64,000 nt of DNA from Richelia intracellularis HH01 (GTDB taxonomy: Bacteria; Cyanobacteriota; Cyanobacteriia; Cyanobacteriales; Nostocaceae), in assembly GCF_000350105.1 (NCBI RefSeq), contig NZ_CAIY01000044.1:124001-188000 (forward strand). The letters run 5' to 3'. A program made the position numbers and the translations under genes. Position 1 is the first letter of the stretch. Each line of letters opens with the position of its first letter. Under the pieces are notes generated by a model. The model was not told where the DNA came from. It searched no databases and saw only the letters and a program-made list of their open reading frames with translations. Positions 51,159 through 62,800 of the stretch are shown piece by piece.

Positions 51159-54140
51159 TTAAGTAAGTGTTTGAAGACGTTCTCGTAGAATTTCTGCTTG
51201 TTTTTGAGCTTCTGTTAAAGCCTCTTTTACCCCTCGAACGACTTCTGCTGGAGCCTTCTCTACAAATTTTGGGTTATTCAGGCGAATAGCCAAAGATTGA
51301 GCCTCACTTTCGACTTTAGTTAATTTTTTTCTAGTTTTCCCCTAAAGGCGGTTGTATCTACTACTCCTTCTAAGGGTATTAATACTTGTATAGTTCCCAC
51401 AACTCCTGCAATTGATTGGTCTAGTTCTGCCGAAGTACATTCTTGTTGATCTACGGTAATTAATTGGGAAGCTTTTTGCACCCACTTTTTTCTGGACTCA
51501 GATAATATTAAGTTGTGGCTGACAAACCAGATGGTATAAAGAAAACCAACTATTTCAAATAAATTACCGATAATAGGAATATTTCCTAAAGTATTAGATG
51601 CTGCAAGAGCAAGTTTTACCAGAAATAGAGCAAATAAAACTGCTAATATTTTTCGCCACTTTATTTGCCTAGAAGTTGATTCTTGTACAGATATGATTGC
51701 TAGATTATCAACCTTTGCCAGATTTTTGATATAGGTCTTTCCAATATTGAGGATTTGTATTTCTTGATGGTTTTCACTAAGTAAGTTAGTATTGACCTTG
51801 ATGCCAGGCTTGATATCTGCCTCTGCCCTTAAATTTCGGATTGTTCGGATTACCCCAATTAACAAGTTGAACTGTACTTTTAATTCTGGGTTTATTAATT
51901 TGGGATTAACTTTAGGATAACTCTGACAAGATAAAATTAGTTCAGAGTCTTTCCCCTGTTGGGTAAGGGTATGCCAAATTTCCTCGGTAATATGTGGCAT
52001 CAATGGGCTTAATAGTTTTAAAGTTTCTTCTAATACATAGGCTAGGGTTTGCTGAGCAGTTCTACGAGATTCTGTATCAAACTTATTCTGTAGACGAGGT
52101 TTTACAAGTTCAATATACCAGTCACAGAAATCTCCCCAAATAAATTCATATATGGCTTTAGCCGTTTCACCCAAACTATATCTATCCATGCAATCATGGT
52201 TCGTCTGTATAACCTGGTGCAGTTGGGATAGAATCCACTCATCCGCTAGTTCTGTGGTTTCTGGCATACCCAACTGTTGAGGTGTTTGTCCATCCAAGTT
52301 GATCATTACAAACCGTGCTGCATTCCACAATTTATTAGCAAAGTTACGGGAAGCTTCCACAGAAGAAGATTCATTCTTACTACGATCATACTCAAGGCGA
52401 ATATCTTGACCAGCACCTGTCACCTCTTTAATTAGAGTATATCTTAGGGCATCAGTACCATATTTATTAATCAATAACAGTGGATCTATACCATTATTCG
52501 ATGACTTAGACATTTTTTTACCATTTTCATCCAACACTAAGCCATGGATATAAACATGTTGAAAAGGCATTCTCTTGGTAAAGTGACCAGCCATCATGGT
52601 CATTCTTGCTACCCAGAAAAAGATGATATCGAATCCTGTTACTAAAATACTGTTAGGGTAATAAGTTTTCAAATCAGCAGTTGTTTCTGGCCACCCTAAA
52701 GTAGAAAAAGGCCATAATCCGGAGGAAAACCAGGTATCTAAAACATCAGGGTCTCTTTCTATCCTAACGTTTTCCCCAAATTTTCCTACTAGTTTTTCCC
52801 TTGCCTCTGCACTACTATAAGCTACTACGAAGGGAGTATGATCAGCAATTTCTCCTCCTGTTTCACTCACCGCATACCAGGCAGGTATCTGATGACCCCA
52901 CCACAATTGACGTGAAATGCACCAGTCTTTTAACCTTACCAACCAATCTCGATAAACTTTTGTCCACCTTTCCGGAATAAATTCAGGAGAGTTTGTCCTA
53001 TCCAGCAATTCTAGACATTGATCTGCCATAGGAGCAACTTTTACAAACCATTGGGTTGACAGTAAAGGCTCTATAATAACCTTCCCACGATCACTATAGG
53101 GAACACTATGTTTGTAATTTTCTACCTTTAGTAACACCCCATCGGCTTTCAAATATGTGACTATATTTTCCCTGGCAACAAAGCGCTCTTGTCCCTGAAA
53201 TTTCCCAGTATTTTCATTTAGACTCCCATCTTTATTCATTATATTAATAAATGGGAGATTGTTGCGTTTCCCTATTTCAAAATCATTGTGATCATGGGCA
53301 GGAGTTATCTTAACACATCCAGTACCAAACATAGGATCTACAGACTCATCCCCAATAATCGGAATTTCCCGATTCATAATTGGCAGTATCAAAGTTTTCC
53401 CGATGAGATGTTTGTAACGTTTATCACTTGGGTTTACGGCCACACCAGTATCTCCAAAGATAGTTTCTGGCCTAGTGGTTGCGATCTCTACATGACCAGA
53501 ACCATCGGCAAGAAAATATCGTAAGTACCATAAACTCCCATCAACTTCCTTTAGTTCCAACTCCACATCGGAAACAGCAGATTGTGATGCCGGACACCAA
53601 TTTACCAAGTACTTACCACGGTAAATTAGTCCTTCATTATAAAGGCGATTAAAAGCTTCTAAAACCGCCTTGGATAAAATATCATCTAGGGTAAAACGTT
53701 CTCTACTCCAATCTACGGAAACACCCAAGCAGGTCAATTGTTTGACGATTACACCACCATAGTCAACTCTCCATTTTTGGACTCTTTCGAGAAAGTTTTC
53801 ACGCCCTATCTCATAACGAGTTTTTCCCTCCTCTGCCAATTGTTTTTCCAGAATTGTGTGCACCGCAATACTGGCATGATCTGTTCCTGGTAAGTATAAG
53901 ACGTTACGACCACACATGCGGTGGTAACGTACCATAGTATCAATCAAGCTATTGTCAAAGGCATGTCCCATATGCAAACTACCAGTAAGATTTGGGGGGG
54001 GGCATGACTATACAATAGGGTTCTCCTGGATGGTTGGGATCAGCCTTATAAACTTGATTATCCTCCCAGAATTTCTGCCATTTAGCCTCTATAGCAAAAG
54101 GCTCATATAAGTTGGGAAGATTTGTTTTATTTTCAGTCAT
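51159..54140 (-). CDS. valS: Valyl-tRNA synthetase with CAAD membrane domain; two frameshifts
   Basis: ValRS charges tRNA-Val. Reading across two frameshifts, about 990 residues follow Met at 54140 ([15 protein letters not shown]). HMGH (about 56-59) and KMSKS (about 542-546) are the class I signatures; the editing domain lies between. Frameshift 1 is a C9 run (53994-54002) after MPPP: removing one base restores [10 protein letters not shown]. Frameshift 2 is a 7-T run on the + strand (51324-51330): adding one base restores the coiled-coil tail ending ERLQTLT at 51159. Before that tail sits a CAAD domain (~826-895) with two membrane helices, known to tether some cyanobacterial synthetases to thylakoids. 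Both lesions are homopolymer changes in an essential gene, so base-call error is likely. Confidence 0.93.
51455..51664 (-). other. CAAD membrane domain within ValRS
   Basis: Encodes roughly [21 protein letters not shown] plus a loop ([13 protein letters not shown]) and a second helix ([13 protein letters not shown]) followed by a basic amphipathic tail. This is the appended CAAD module described for cyanobacterial aminoacyl-tRNA synthetases, inserted between the anticodon-binding domain and the C-terminal coiled coil. Confidence 0.85.
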
Positions 54141-55115
54141 TATAGTTTTTATGTTGGGTAAATAAAATATGTGTATTTTCACTGTTAATTTTAATCTGTT
54201 CTACATACTGACTGTCAGTGAAATATCCCTGATTTTACCCAAAAAATAAGGAGATAAATATCCACAACTTATCCAAACTACTATATTCAGCTACTAGCAT
54301 CAAGATTAAGTGCTACTATAAAATTTTTCCTCCGCAGTCGAAAATAAAGGCTTAGGGGGATAGTTGGAAATAGCTTGTCCTCTCACTAGAAAACGTTGAA
54401 AACTAACTATAAGGAATTGAACTACTATGATAATCATTTTTAATGTAGAGCAACTAAAATTTAGATTCAATCAGGTTTTACTAGAAAATTCACTAAGAAA
54501 GATTTGTTAAATATGACTATCCAGTTTTGTATGACCATTTCTACAAATGTGTCATACAAGCATATGATATAATTTCCTTAAGTTAAGCCCAACTAAAAAT
54601 ATTTTTTGGCAAAAATTTTGGGTGATTTGGTTGAGTAATAATTCAGTTGAGATTGATTATATATCAATTATTCCTTAGATATTTTAAACTTTCAATTACT
54701 CTTCTTAAATCTAGAATCTACGAGGTTGGAAGTTATAAATTATTTTGATTTTGGCTTTCTTAAGTCTTAGAATTTTTGATTTATATGTAAAAATATAATG
54801 TCATTGATTTCAAATCCAATAAGCAAATACCTGTATTGAAATAATGAGAATAGTCTAATTTAATTACTCTCAATTCTTTGAGTGAATAAGACGTATATTA
54901 GGATGTAGAAAAACTAATTCGCTCCACCATCATAAGTAATTCCATTCATAAAGACACTAATAGTGAGAATTCAGGAAATACTCCTTTGAATTGAGGAGGT
55001 ATTTAAGCAGTCAAAGGCTTTCAATAAAATTTTGTTAATGAAACAAAAGTAAATTTGATACCATGGTTGGTAATGTTATCATGCATCTGTTACAGAGAGT
55101 AAAGGACTATTTCAT
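54141..55115. other. Divergent intergenic region valS-gpmI
   Basis: 975 bases with both promoters; no motif or remnant recognised. Confidence 0.5.
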
Positions 55116-56714
55116 ATGGTCAAAGTACCAGTGGCCCCTGTGGTACTAGTCGTTTTAGACGGCTGGGGCTACTGTGAGGAAATTCAAGGAAATGCCATTG
55201 CCAAAGCTAAAACTCCGGTAATGGATAGTCTTTGGACTGCCTATCCACACACATTGATTCATACATCTGGCCAGGCTGTAGGACTGCCAGAGGGCCAGAT
55301 GGGGAACTCAGAAGTAGGACATTCTAACCTTGGTGCTGGTCGGATTGTACCCCAGGAACTAGTCCGCATTGGTAATGCAGTAGAGAATGGTTCTATAAAT
55401 AAAAATATTACATTGGTGGAACTTTGCCAGACTGTAAAAAGCCATAATGGAAAATTGCACCTTGTAGGACTATGTTCCAATGGTGGAGTCCATTCCCACA
55501 TAAGTCACCTATTTGGACTTCTAGATTTGGCTAAGTCTAAGGGGATTTCAGATATTTGTATTCACGCAATCACAGATGGTAGGGATACCAAACCCACAGA
55601 TGGTTTAAAAGCTATAGGTTTAATTGACAAATACTTAAAACGTATTGGTATTGGCCTTATATCAACTGTTAGTGGCAGATACTATGCTATGGATCGCGAT
55701 CACCGTTGGGATCGTATTAGGAAAGCCTATAATGTTATGGTTCAGGATAATAGTGGTGATGGACGTTCCGCTGTACAAGTGTTAGAAGAATCCTATGCTG
55801 AAGGTATAACAGATGAATTCATTGTTCCCATACGTATTGCCCCTGGAGCTGTGAAATCAGGTGATGGACTTCTGTTCTTTAACTTCCGAGCTGATCGTGC
55901 CAGGCAACTAACACAGGCATTTGTCAGCCCATTTTTTAATAATTTTCAAAGAGAGCAGATTCAACCCCTGAATTTTGTCACTCTAACTCAGTACGATCCA
56001 GAATTACAGGTGAAGGTAGCTTTTGAACCACCAAATCTCAGTAATATATTGGGGGAGGTATTAGCAAAGCAGGGTTTAAAACAGTTTCGTATAGCGGAAA
56101 CAGAAAAGTATGCCCACGTTACATACTTCTTCAATGGTAGTGTAGAAGAGCCTTTCCCTGGAGAAGATAGGGAAATAGTAAATAGCCCTATTGTAGCAAC
56201 CTATGATAGCGCTCCCAGCATGTCTGCGCAGACGATTACAGATTTGGTAATTGCTGCCATGAATAAGGGCATTTACTCTATGGTCCTAATTAATTATGCT
56301 AACCCTGATATGGTAGGGCATACAGGAAAAATGGAAGCTACTATCCAAGCTATTGAGATGGTTGATAAGTGTGTAGCTCGTCTGGTAAACAGTGTCAGCA
56401 AAGTTGGTGGTACCATAATTGTAACAGCTGACCATGGTAATGCTGAGCATATGATAGATGAAGAAGGTTATCCATGGACTGCTCATACTGATAATCCTGT
56501 TCCATTAATTTTAGTAGAAGGAGAAAAAGTTAAAATTCCTGGGTATGGAACAGATATTACCTTGAGAAGTAATGGAAAACTTTCCGATATTGCTCCCACA
56601 ATTCTAGAAATATTACAAATACCCAAACCCGTAGAAATGACTGGGGAATCACTAATTCAAGTATCTGAGTATGAAGTAGAATTAACCAGTACTCCTCTCA
56701 GAATTGGATGGTAA
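55116..56714 (+). CDS. gpmI: 2,3-bisphosphoglycerate-independent phosphoglycerate mutase
   Basis: GpmI interconverts 3- and 2-phosphoglycerate using two Mn ions. The phospho-acceptor Ser65 is in GNSEVGH; the metal site is spread over VVLDGWG (N-terminal), FNFRADR, NYANPDMVGHTG and TADHGNAE. 532 residues is normal. The start MVKVPVAPVVLVVLDGWG is typical. secG follows after 102 bases, a conserved cyanobacterial pair. Confidence 0.97.
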   Translation: MVKVPVAPVVLVVLDGWGYCEEIQGNAIAKAKTPVMDSLWTAYPHTLIHTSGQAVGLPEGQMGNSEVGHSNLGAGRIVPQELVRIGNAVENGSINKNITLVELCQTVKSHNGKLHLVGLCSNGGVHSHISHLFGLLDLAKSKGISDICIHAITDGRDTKPTDGLKAIGLIDKYLKRIGIGLISTVSGRYYAMDRDHRWDRIRKAYNVMVQDNSGDGRSAVQVLEESYAEGITDEFIVPIRIAPGAVKSGDGLLFFNFRADRARQLTQAFVSPFFNNFQREQIQPLNFVTLTQYDPELQVKVAFEPPNLSNILGEVLAKQGLKQFRIAETEKYAHVTYFFNGSVEEPFPGEDREIVNSPIVATYDSAPSMSAQTITDLVIAAMNKGIYSMVLINYANPDMVGHTGKMEATIQAIEMVDKCVARLVNSVSKVGGTIIVTADHGNAEHMIDEEGYPWTAHTDNPVPLILVEGEKVKIPGYGTDITLRSNGKLSDIAPTILEILQIPKPVEMTGESLIQVSEYEVELTSTPLRIGW

Positions 56715-56816
56715 AATAAACCAGGGTAGATAAATGCCCAGAATGGTTAACATTTAAACTTGATCTCAACACTCACAACCACTTATCAAATTTAAAAGAA
56801 CTTATATATTGTTACT

Positions 56817-57050
56817 ATGACAATCACTAACATTGTACAAAGCATTTGGGTGTTCTCTGCTGTTGGCTTGATTATTTTAGTCCTGTTGCATAGTCCTAAG
56901 GGTGATGGAATAGCTGCAATTGGTGGCCAAGCACAGCTATTCAGTAGTACTAAAAGTGCAGAGAATACCTTAAACCGAGTAACCTGGACACTTACAGTGA
57001 TATTTCTTGGCTTAACAGTTATATTAAGTGCAGGTTGGCTATCGAAGTAA
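56817..57050 (+). CDS. secG: Preprotein translocase subunit SecG
   Basis: 77 residues with two membrane helices (about 5-24 and 52-73) joined by the conserved cytoplasmic loop LLHSPKGDGIAAIGGQAQLF. SecG joins SecYE and aids protein export. Downstream of gpmI on the same strand, likely cotranscribed. ATG start at 56817 without a strong ribosome-binding site. Confidence 0.93.
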   Translation: MTITNIVQSIWVFSAVGLIILVLLHSPKGDGIAAIGGQAQLFSSTKSAENTLNRVTWTLTVIFLGLTVILSAGWLSK

Positions 57051-58265
57051 TTTATAAGACAAACGGAAAAACAACTATCTACACCCAAAAACCTTTTTGA
57101 TTTATATTTGTAGCAATTATTGACAGGCAGTTGATACCCTTAATTGTCGTTTAGTTTTATACCGCGGAATATATGCCCATATTTTAATATCTCCTTTCCA
57201 TGGTGAATAACTTTGGGTACGGAATTAAAAGACTAGGGGGATAGAATAAATTCTGTTTGAGGAAACAAAACATCAAATTCAATCAGGAGTTAATTGTAGA
57301 TAGTTGCCCCGTCCTAAAACCTTATCGGTTGATCTATTTCTTGTCATAGTGGGACAATCATACTAAACAGTAGTAGCGCTGTTACTAAAGTGCAAAATCA
57401 CATTTTGGCTGTTTTTGAGTTGGTTCTTTATTTCCCATATAAATCTACGATAAATACCCAATAACTAGTCAACATTGCACAAGTGCAAGATTATGTCCAA
57501 GGTATATGTCCAAGGTAATTGAATATACAAATATATGGTCTATTAACCACAGAAGTTTTATAGTAGGGAGCTTTGTGAATATTAAGTCGTCAGGCACTAC
57601 CCCTTAATACTTCATTCTCAAAACGCCTACAACCATGACTATATACGTATAATACGTCATCAACCCTTATTAGCCAAAGTCAAGGAGTTAAAAACCTTAT
57701 TCTTAACTGCTTTTCCGATTGTAAACTACATATTTACCATTTGAGATGACTATGTTATCTCTTCCCTACGAAAATGGAGGTTTCAATAAAATTTCCAAGT
57801 TTGAAGTATCCTTAAATACTAATGCGATATCTTGTAGTAAAAAAAGATTATAGTAGTAGTCAATGTTATTGATAACCAACATTTCTCTGTTTGCATTTTC
57901 CTAATTTTCTGTGCAGCTTTACCTAATAAATCCATGGCAATTTGGCAACAAAAAACGACCCCCTGGTATTAGCCTATCCTTAATGTTTGTTTAATATATC
58001 TATCTGTTCTTTACACTTAAGTATTGATCTTTGAACAACTAACTAAAATATGTTGTTTCACCTAGACTTAAATTATTTTGTCAAAATGGTAACAGTTTTT
58101 TTGAAACATTTACACATTATTAAGATAAGGTAAAATAGGCTTTGTTCCTATTTTAGTTTGAAGTTTATCCTAAACTTACAATATCTTTTTAACTAGGTAA
58201 ATTAATCTTTGTATTATGTCAAAGTTTCTTCTTTATCCTTAATAGCTAGTAGTATTTATTTTATA
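57051..58265. other. Intergenic region upstream of rpaA
   Basis: About 1.2 kb. It holds a small hairpin at 58131-58155 (9-bp stem) in the likely rpaA leader. Short protein-like stretches at ~57240-57330 (leftward) and ~57915-57992 (rightward, NPWQFGNKKRPPGISLSLMFV) are too short to assign. Confidence 0.5.
58131..58155 (+). promoter_or_regulatory. Hairpin in the rpaA upstream region
   Basis: 9-bp stem 58131-58139 with 58147-58155, 7-nt loop, 110 bases before the rpaA ATG. No T-run immediately after. Possibly a leader structure. Confidence 0.3.
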
Positions 58266-59009
58266 ATGCCAAGGATTCTTGTAATAGATGACGACCCTGC
58301 TATTTCAGAACTGGTAGCCGTAAATTTGGAAATGGCTGGCTATGATGTCAGTCAAGCCGAAGATGGTATTAAAGGTCAGGCTTTGGCTCTCCAGCTACAG
58401 CCAGATTTAATCATCCTTGATTTGATGTTGCCAAGAGTAGATGGATTTACAATTTGCCAACGTTTGCGTCGTGATGAGCGTACAGTTGAAATGCCTGTTT
58501 TAATGTTAACAGCATTGAGCCAAACTCAAGATAAAGTGGAAGGTTTTAATGCAGGAGCTGATGACTATCTAACTAAGCCTTTCGAGGTAGAAGAACTCTT
58601 AGCAAGGGTAAGAGCATTATTACGACGTACTGACCGTATTCCACAAGCAGCAAAACACAGTGAAATTCTGAACTATGGTCCTCTTACCTTAGTTCCAGAA
58701 AGATTTGAAGCAATATGGTTCAATAAAACTGTAAAATTGACCCATTTAGAGTTCGAACTGTTACACTGTTTACTTCAACGTCACGGTCAAACAGTCTCCC
58801 CCAGTGAAATCTTAAGGGAAGTTTGGGGGTACGATCCTGATGATGATATTGAAACAATCCGTGTGCATATTCGTCATCTTAGAACGAAACTAGAACCGGA
58901 CCCACGCCATCCCTGTTACATTAAGACTATATATGGTGCAGGGTATTGTCTGGAATTACCCAGTACTTCCGCAACAAGTCAGAACGCTTCACAAACTATG
59001 TTTAATTGA
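58266..59009 (+). CDS. rpaA: Circadian output response regulator RpaA (OmpR/PhoB family)
   Basis: RpaA is phosphorylated by SasA under KaiABC control and drives circadian gene expression. The receiver domain (1-~120) has the acidic pocket DDD (8-10), the phospho-acceptor Asp52 (LIILDLMLP) and the Lys of LTKPFE. The winged-helix DNA-binding domain (~145-238) ends in [14 protein letters not shown]. The sequence is very close, from memory, to RpaA of other cyanobacteria and unlike RpaB. The real start is [11 protein letters not shown] at 58266; the frame is open earlier (58209), but those residues are not family-like. A 7-bp hairpin at 59046-59062 may end the transcript. Confidence 0.94.
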   Translation: MPRILVIDDDPAISELVAVNLEMAGYDVSQAEDGIKGQALALQLQPDLIILDLMLPRVDGFTICQRLRRDERTVEMPVLMLTALSQTQDKVEGFNAGADDYLTKPFEVEELLARVRALLRRTDRIPQAAKHSEILNYGPLTLVPERFEAIWFNKTVKLTHLEFELLHCLLQRHGQTVSPSEILREVWGYDPDDDIETIRVHIRHLRTKLEPDPRHPCYIKTIYGAGYCLELPSTSATSQNASQTMFN

Positions 59010-60942
59010 AATTAAGGCTTAATGTTGGTAATTCATGAATATTGTGTGAATAGTATATTCACTCTCTGTTTTAAACAGCAAGCGCTAATTTGAAAGTGAA
59101 GTAAAGGCTAATAAATTCCTAGCCTGAAAACATACCAAACATCTATTTTTTTTCAAAATGATGGCTATTTAATGCTAGGAGTAGGCTAAGTAAAATAATG
59201 TAAAAAGCACAATTTTATACTTTATTGGTTTCAAATTAAGCTATGCTTAGCTTAGATACTAGATTTTTATACTCGGAAATATCCGTAATTAAATGCTATA
59301 TGCATTACTAGTGCATACTTTAGAATGAATTTAACCTTGTTATGAGTTATGAGAATATTAAACATGAATCGTTTAAGGGGCATAAAAACTTCCTCCTAAA
59401 GCCAATTACGCTAAACTCTGAGCATTGTGGTCAAGGTAAAACATTACTTTTAATATTTGATGAATATCTCTACCTATAAAAAATGCATATGGACGAGTGC
59501 AACATAGTATGAGGTTACTATTAGATTCCAAGCTATGGGGAGTTCAATCTAAGATTGCAGGTAAAATATTCACCTCTATTAGGCCTGAAAACAAAAACTA
59601 GATATTCCCAGCTAAAATACAATAATGAACCAACAGAACTGAAGAAATTATTACTATTTGAATGGCTTCGCATTATTTATAACTTTTACGCGTATTCAAA
59701 CAAGTTATTTAACCGATTGGAACCAAAATCAAAAATTTTGTATACATAATGATCAATATAAATATGTTTAAAATGAGCTTAATACTTACCTAAAAAACCA
59801 CAAATTCTTCTAATATTAAAGCTTCTGAAGTTTATAAATTTGATGTCCAGTTATTAAAAATGTCTAAAATAAATTTAAAAGCTTATTAGGTAAGGCTCAC
59901 ATGTTAAAATCAATGGCATATCTAACAGATAACGAGCATTCCTACCAAAATGTTCCGGTGCAGCTATGGTTTAATTCCTATAAATTAGGTTTTCTGAAGT
60001 TACTTTTTATTAATAGATAGTCATTTGTGTACAATTAGACTATCTATTAATATTGATATCTGAAAAGTCTTAGTATCATTATTAAGACTATAATGCTCCT
60101 GTTAAAATCAATGCCATGCTTTCATGATGCACTCGTGATAAGGTACTATTAATATTTCGGTATATAAAAAACTCGGTATTATTGTTACTTGGTCAATTTC
60201 TAAAAATAATTATTATTGGATTAAATAGGATAATTATATGACTATTTTTAAGCCCGAGTTGACCATTTTTTTGTTGATTCATGTAGTTAATGTATGAGTT
60301 AAATGCTTTACTTCCATTAGTTTTAACCAAATTAAGCTTCTAGGCAAGTATTTACAATATAGATATTAGATATTGTTAATCTACTACTTCATTTACAAAC
60401 TTTTAATGAAGAAAGCCACCTAGGGTACTGGAAAAATCTTACTTATTTAGACACTATTTTGGAGGTAAAAGCAGTTATTATATCTGCACCCTAAAATTTA
60501 CATAATTCTTTTACGATTGAAGCTTATCGATACTACTTAGTTTATAATTATTCAAAAGGATTGTATTTCTCATACACTAGCTTGAATTATGTGTTCTCAC
60601 TATCAATATTTCCATTGAAAAATAATAATTGCTATTCAGAATTAGAATCTGCTTGTTATTTATAAACTGTATGGGGTCTTGCCAATATTGCTAAACTTCC
60701 TTAATATTACAATTTTCCCAATAAAAGTATTAGCTGTTATTAATTTAATTTCTACTCAATTCCTAGAATTTATAACCTATTTTGTAAGTAAATTTTTGTT
60801 CTCTCTTCATTACTCGAATAATCAGAACGAAAATATAATCCGATTCGAAGTGAATTAATTACTATTCCATAACTTCCATTTATATGTGTAAAAATACATA
60901 TAGGAGAAGGTCTAGCAATTGAAAAGTCTTACTCAATAAATG
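59010..60942. other. Long AT-rich convergent region
   Basis: 1.93 kb. It holds an inverted repeat (60010-60050) and a near-duplicate 17-mer (gttaaaatcaatgg/ccat) at about 59904 and 60102. A 64-codon open frame at 59555-59749 is not convincing. No remnant recognised. Confidence 0.5.
60010..60050. repeat. 13-bp perfect inverted repeat
   Basis: Arms 60010-60022 and 60038-60050, 15-nt loop. Mid-gap, no gene end adjacent. Confidence 0.6.
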
Positions 60943-62653
60943 CTAATAATAAGTCCCTGATTTGCGGTGATGTACAGCTGTTATACCATCAAAGTCTAGT
61001 ATCTGTCCGCCATTTATAATCGCGTAAACCAACCAATGATCCCCTATTTCCATTCTGCTTTGCACATAACATTCCAGATATGCTAATGCATGTTCTAGGA
61101 TCATACAACCATTTCTAGCTTCTCTCAAAGGGATACCTGTAAAACGATTTTCCCCTGGTTTAAAAGGCTTAAGAAAGTGCTTCATTAAACCTAAATGATT
61201 ACTCTCCTTAAGGATATTCAAAACAAATGGATTACCTGAGTACATCAGTGACTCTAAGGCCCTTTCTTTTGCCACAGAAATAGTTAAACCAGGAGGAGTG
61301 AAACTGGCCTGAGAGACCCAAGAGGCTAACATAGCACTTGAAATATCTCCTTGTTTAGCTGTTACCAGACACAATGAGCCGGTAACCCTTCCTATGGCCT
61401 GCTCAACGGAAGTAGCAGGTTGAATGGATGTACGGATTTTTTCCCTTTTTTAATAGCTGAGCAAAGTCTGTTCCTGTCTCCTTACACATTTGTAGGATGA
61501 TATCGTTAGGTGTGAATTTTACCCGGATAGGTTTAAAACCAAGACGATATCCTGCTTCTTTGAGTTTACCTTCAATTAGGTCTATTGCTTCCCCACTCCA
61601 ACCAAAAGAACCAAATACTCCCGCTAATTGATTATTGTTGGCTTTTGATAAAATTATACCTAGAGCTGTTATTACTGGGGTAGGTATATGACCACCAAGT
61701 GTTGGAGAACCGATGATAAAACCTGAACTTCTTTCTATCGCAGCTTGGATTTCTTCCATTGCGGCAAACTCACAGTTAATTGATTCTACCCTCACTCCGG
61801 CCTTAGTAATACCATGGGCAATTGCTTGGGCAATTGCTGCAGTATTTCCGTAGGCAGAAGCATAAATTAATGCCACACTTATAAGCTGTAGGGCTTGCTG
61901 CTGTATTCCCTGACGATAGGCATTAGTAAGTTCAATCAAGGCATATCTTACCAAAGGGCCATGATTAGGAGCATACAATCTAGCAGGAAAGTTAGACAGT
62001 TTTTCTAAGGCTTTTTTCACTTGATAGGTGTGGGGGGACATCAAACACTCAAAATAGTAGCGTCTATCCTCCAGAAATACTTGCCAGCCTTCATCAAAAA
62101 TTTTATCCCCGCAGATATGAGCCCCAAATAATTTATCTGTGTATAGAATTTCTGTTTGTGGGTCATAGGTACAAAGATGATCAGGATAGCGGGGGTTAGG
62201 AGTGGGTATAAACTGCAACTTATGCCCTTTACCTAAATCCAAGGTATCTTCTCCCCTCATAATAATAATAGGTAAATTGTTATCTCCTAGGATCTTCTTT
62301 AGATTGATCATCCCTGGCTTAGAGGCAACAAAGGTAATTTGGGGTGCGATTTCACGCAAGACTTTTAAAGTCGTTGCTCGATTCGGGTTAATATGACCAA
62401 CAATTACGTAATTAATTTTAGTAACATCAAATATTTTTTGTAGTTTTTCTAAATAAATTTGCTTAAATTTTTCTCCTGGGGGATCAAATAGGGCAATTTT
62501 ATCACTTTCAATCACATAGGAATTAGCCGTAGTTCCCTTAGCAAGAGCATATTCAATCTCAAACCTTAGCTTTTTCCAACTGCGGGAGCGCAGTACTTTT
62601 GTATTTGTACCAATCGTAAAAACCTGAACATCATCGAGTTTGGTAATTGACAT
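60943..62653 (-). CDS. A-type flavodiiron protein, altered-ligand (Flv1-like), frameshifted
   Basis: Start MSITKLDDVQVFTIGT at 62653 matches the Flv1 class; an earlier open stretch to 62788 is not family-like. The diiron motif is altered: His87-x-Asn89-x-Asn91-Arg92 (GHINPNRATT). The flavodoxin domain (YASAYGNTAAIAQAI) is complete. The frame breaks at 61437-61451, where two T6 runs flank CCC (+ strand): LLKKGKN should continue IRTSIQPATSVEQA. From there the flavin-reductase domain (GDISSAMLASWVSQ to HRKSGTYY) is intact to 60943. A small indel repairs the gene, so sequencing error is likely. Downstream partner of the Flv3-like gene, 147 bases away. Possibly the heterocyst pair (Flv1B/Flv3B); inference. 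Confidence 0.88.
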
Positions 62654-62800
62654 TATTAAAGAAATTGATAGATAGAGTATAAATATTTGGGGATTTAATG
62701 AAGAACCTATAGATAATCTTTGAAAGTAGGAGAAAAGGAGGAATAAACAATCCACAATCTGATATTCCTTACACCTGCTACTTTTCAATTTATGTATTCT

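Noticed and set aside
57240-57330. Leftward text GFRTGQLSTINS then stop, suspected transposase tail
   Set aside because: Too short and not matched to any IS family I can name.
59535-59565. GTTCAATC string resembling a tRNA T-loop
   Set aside because: No matching acceptor, D or anticodon arms around it.
59555-59749. 64-codon rightward open frame in the rpaA-flv gap
   Set aside because: Low-complexity AT-driven composition (K, L, N, Y), no RBS, no family.
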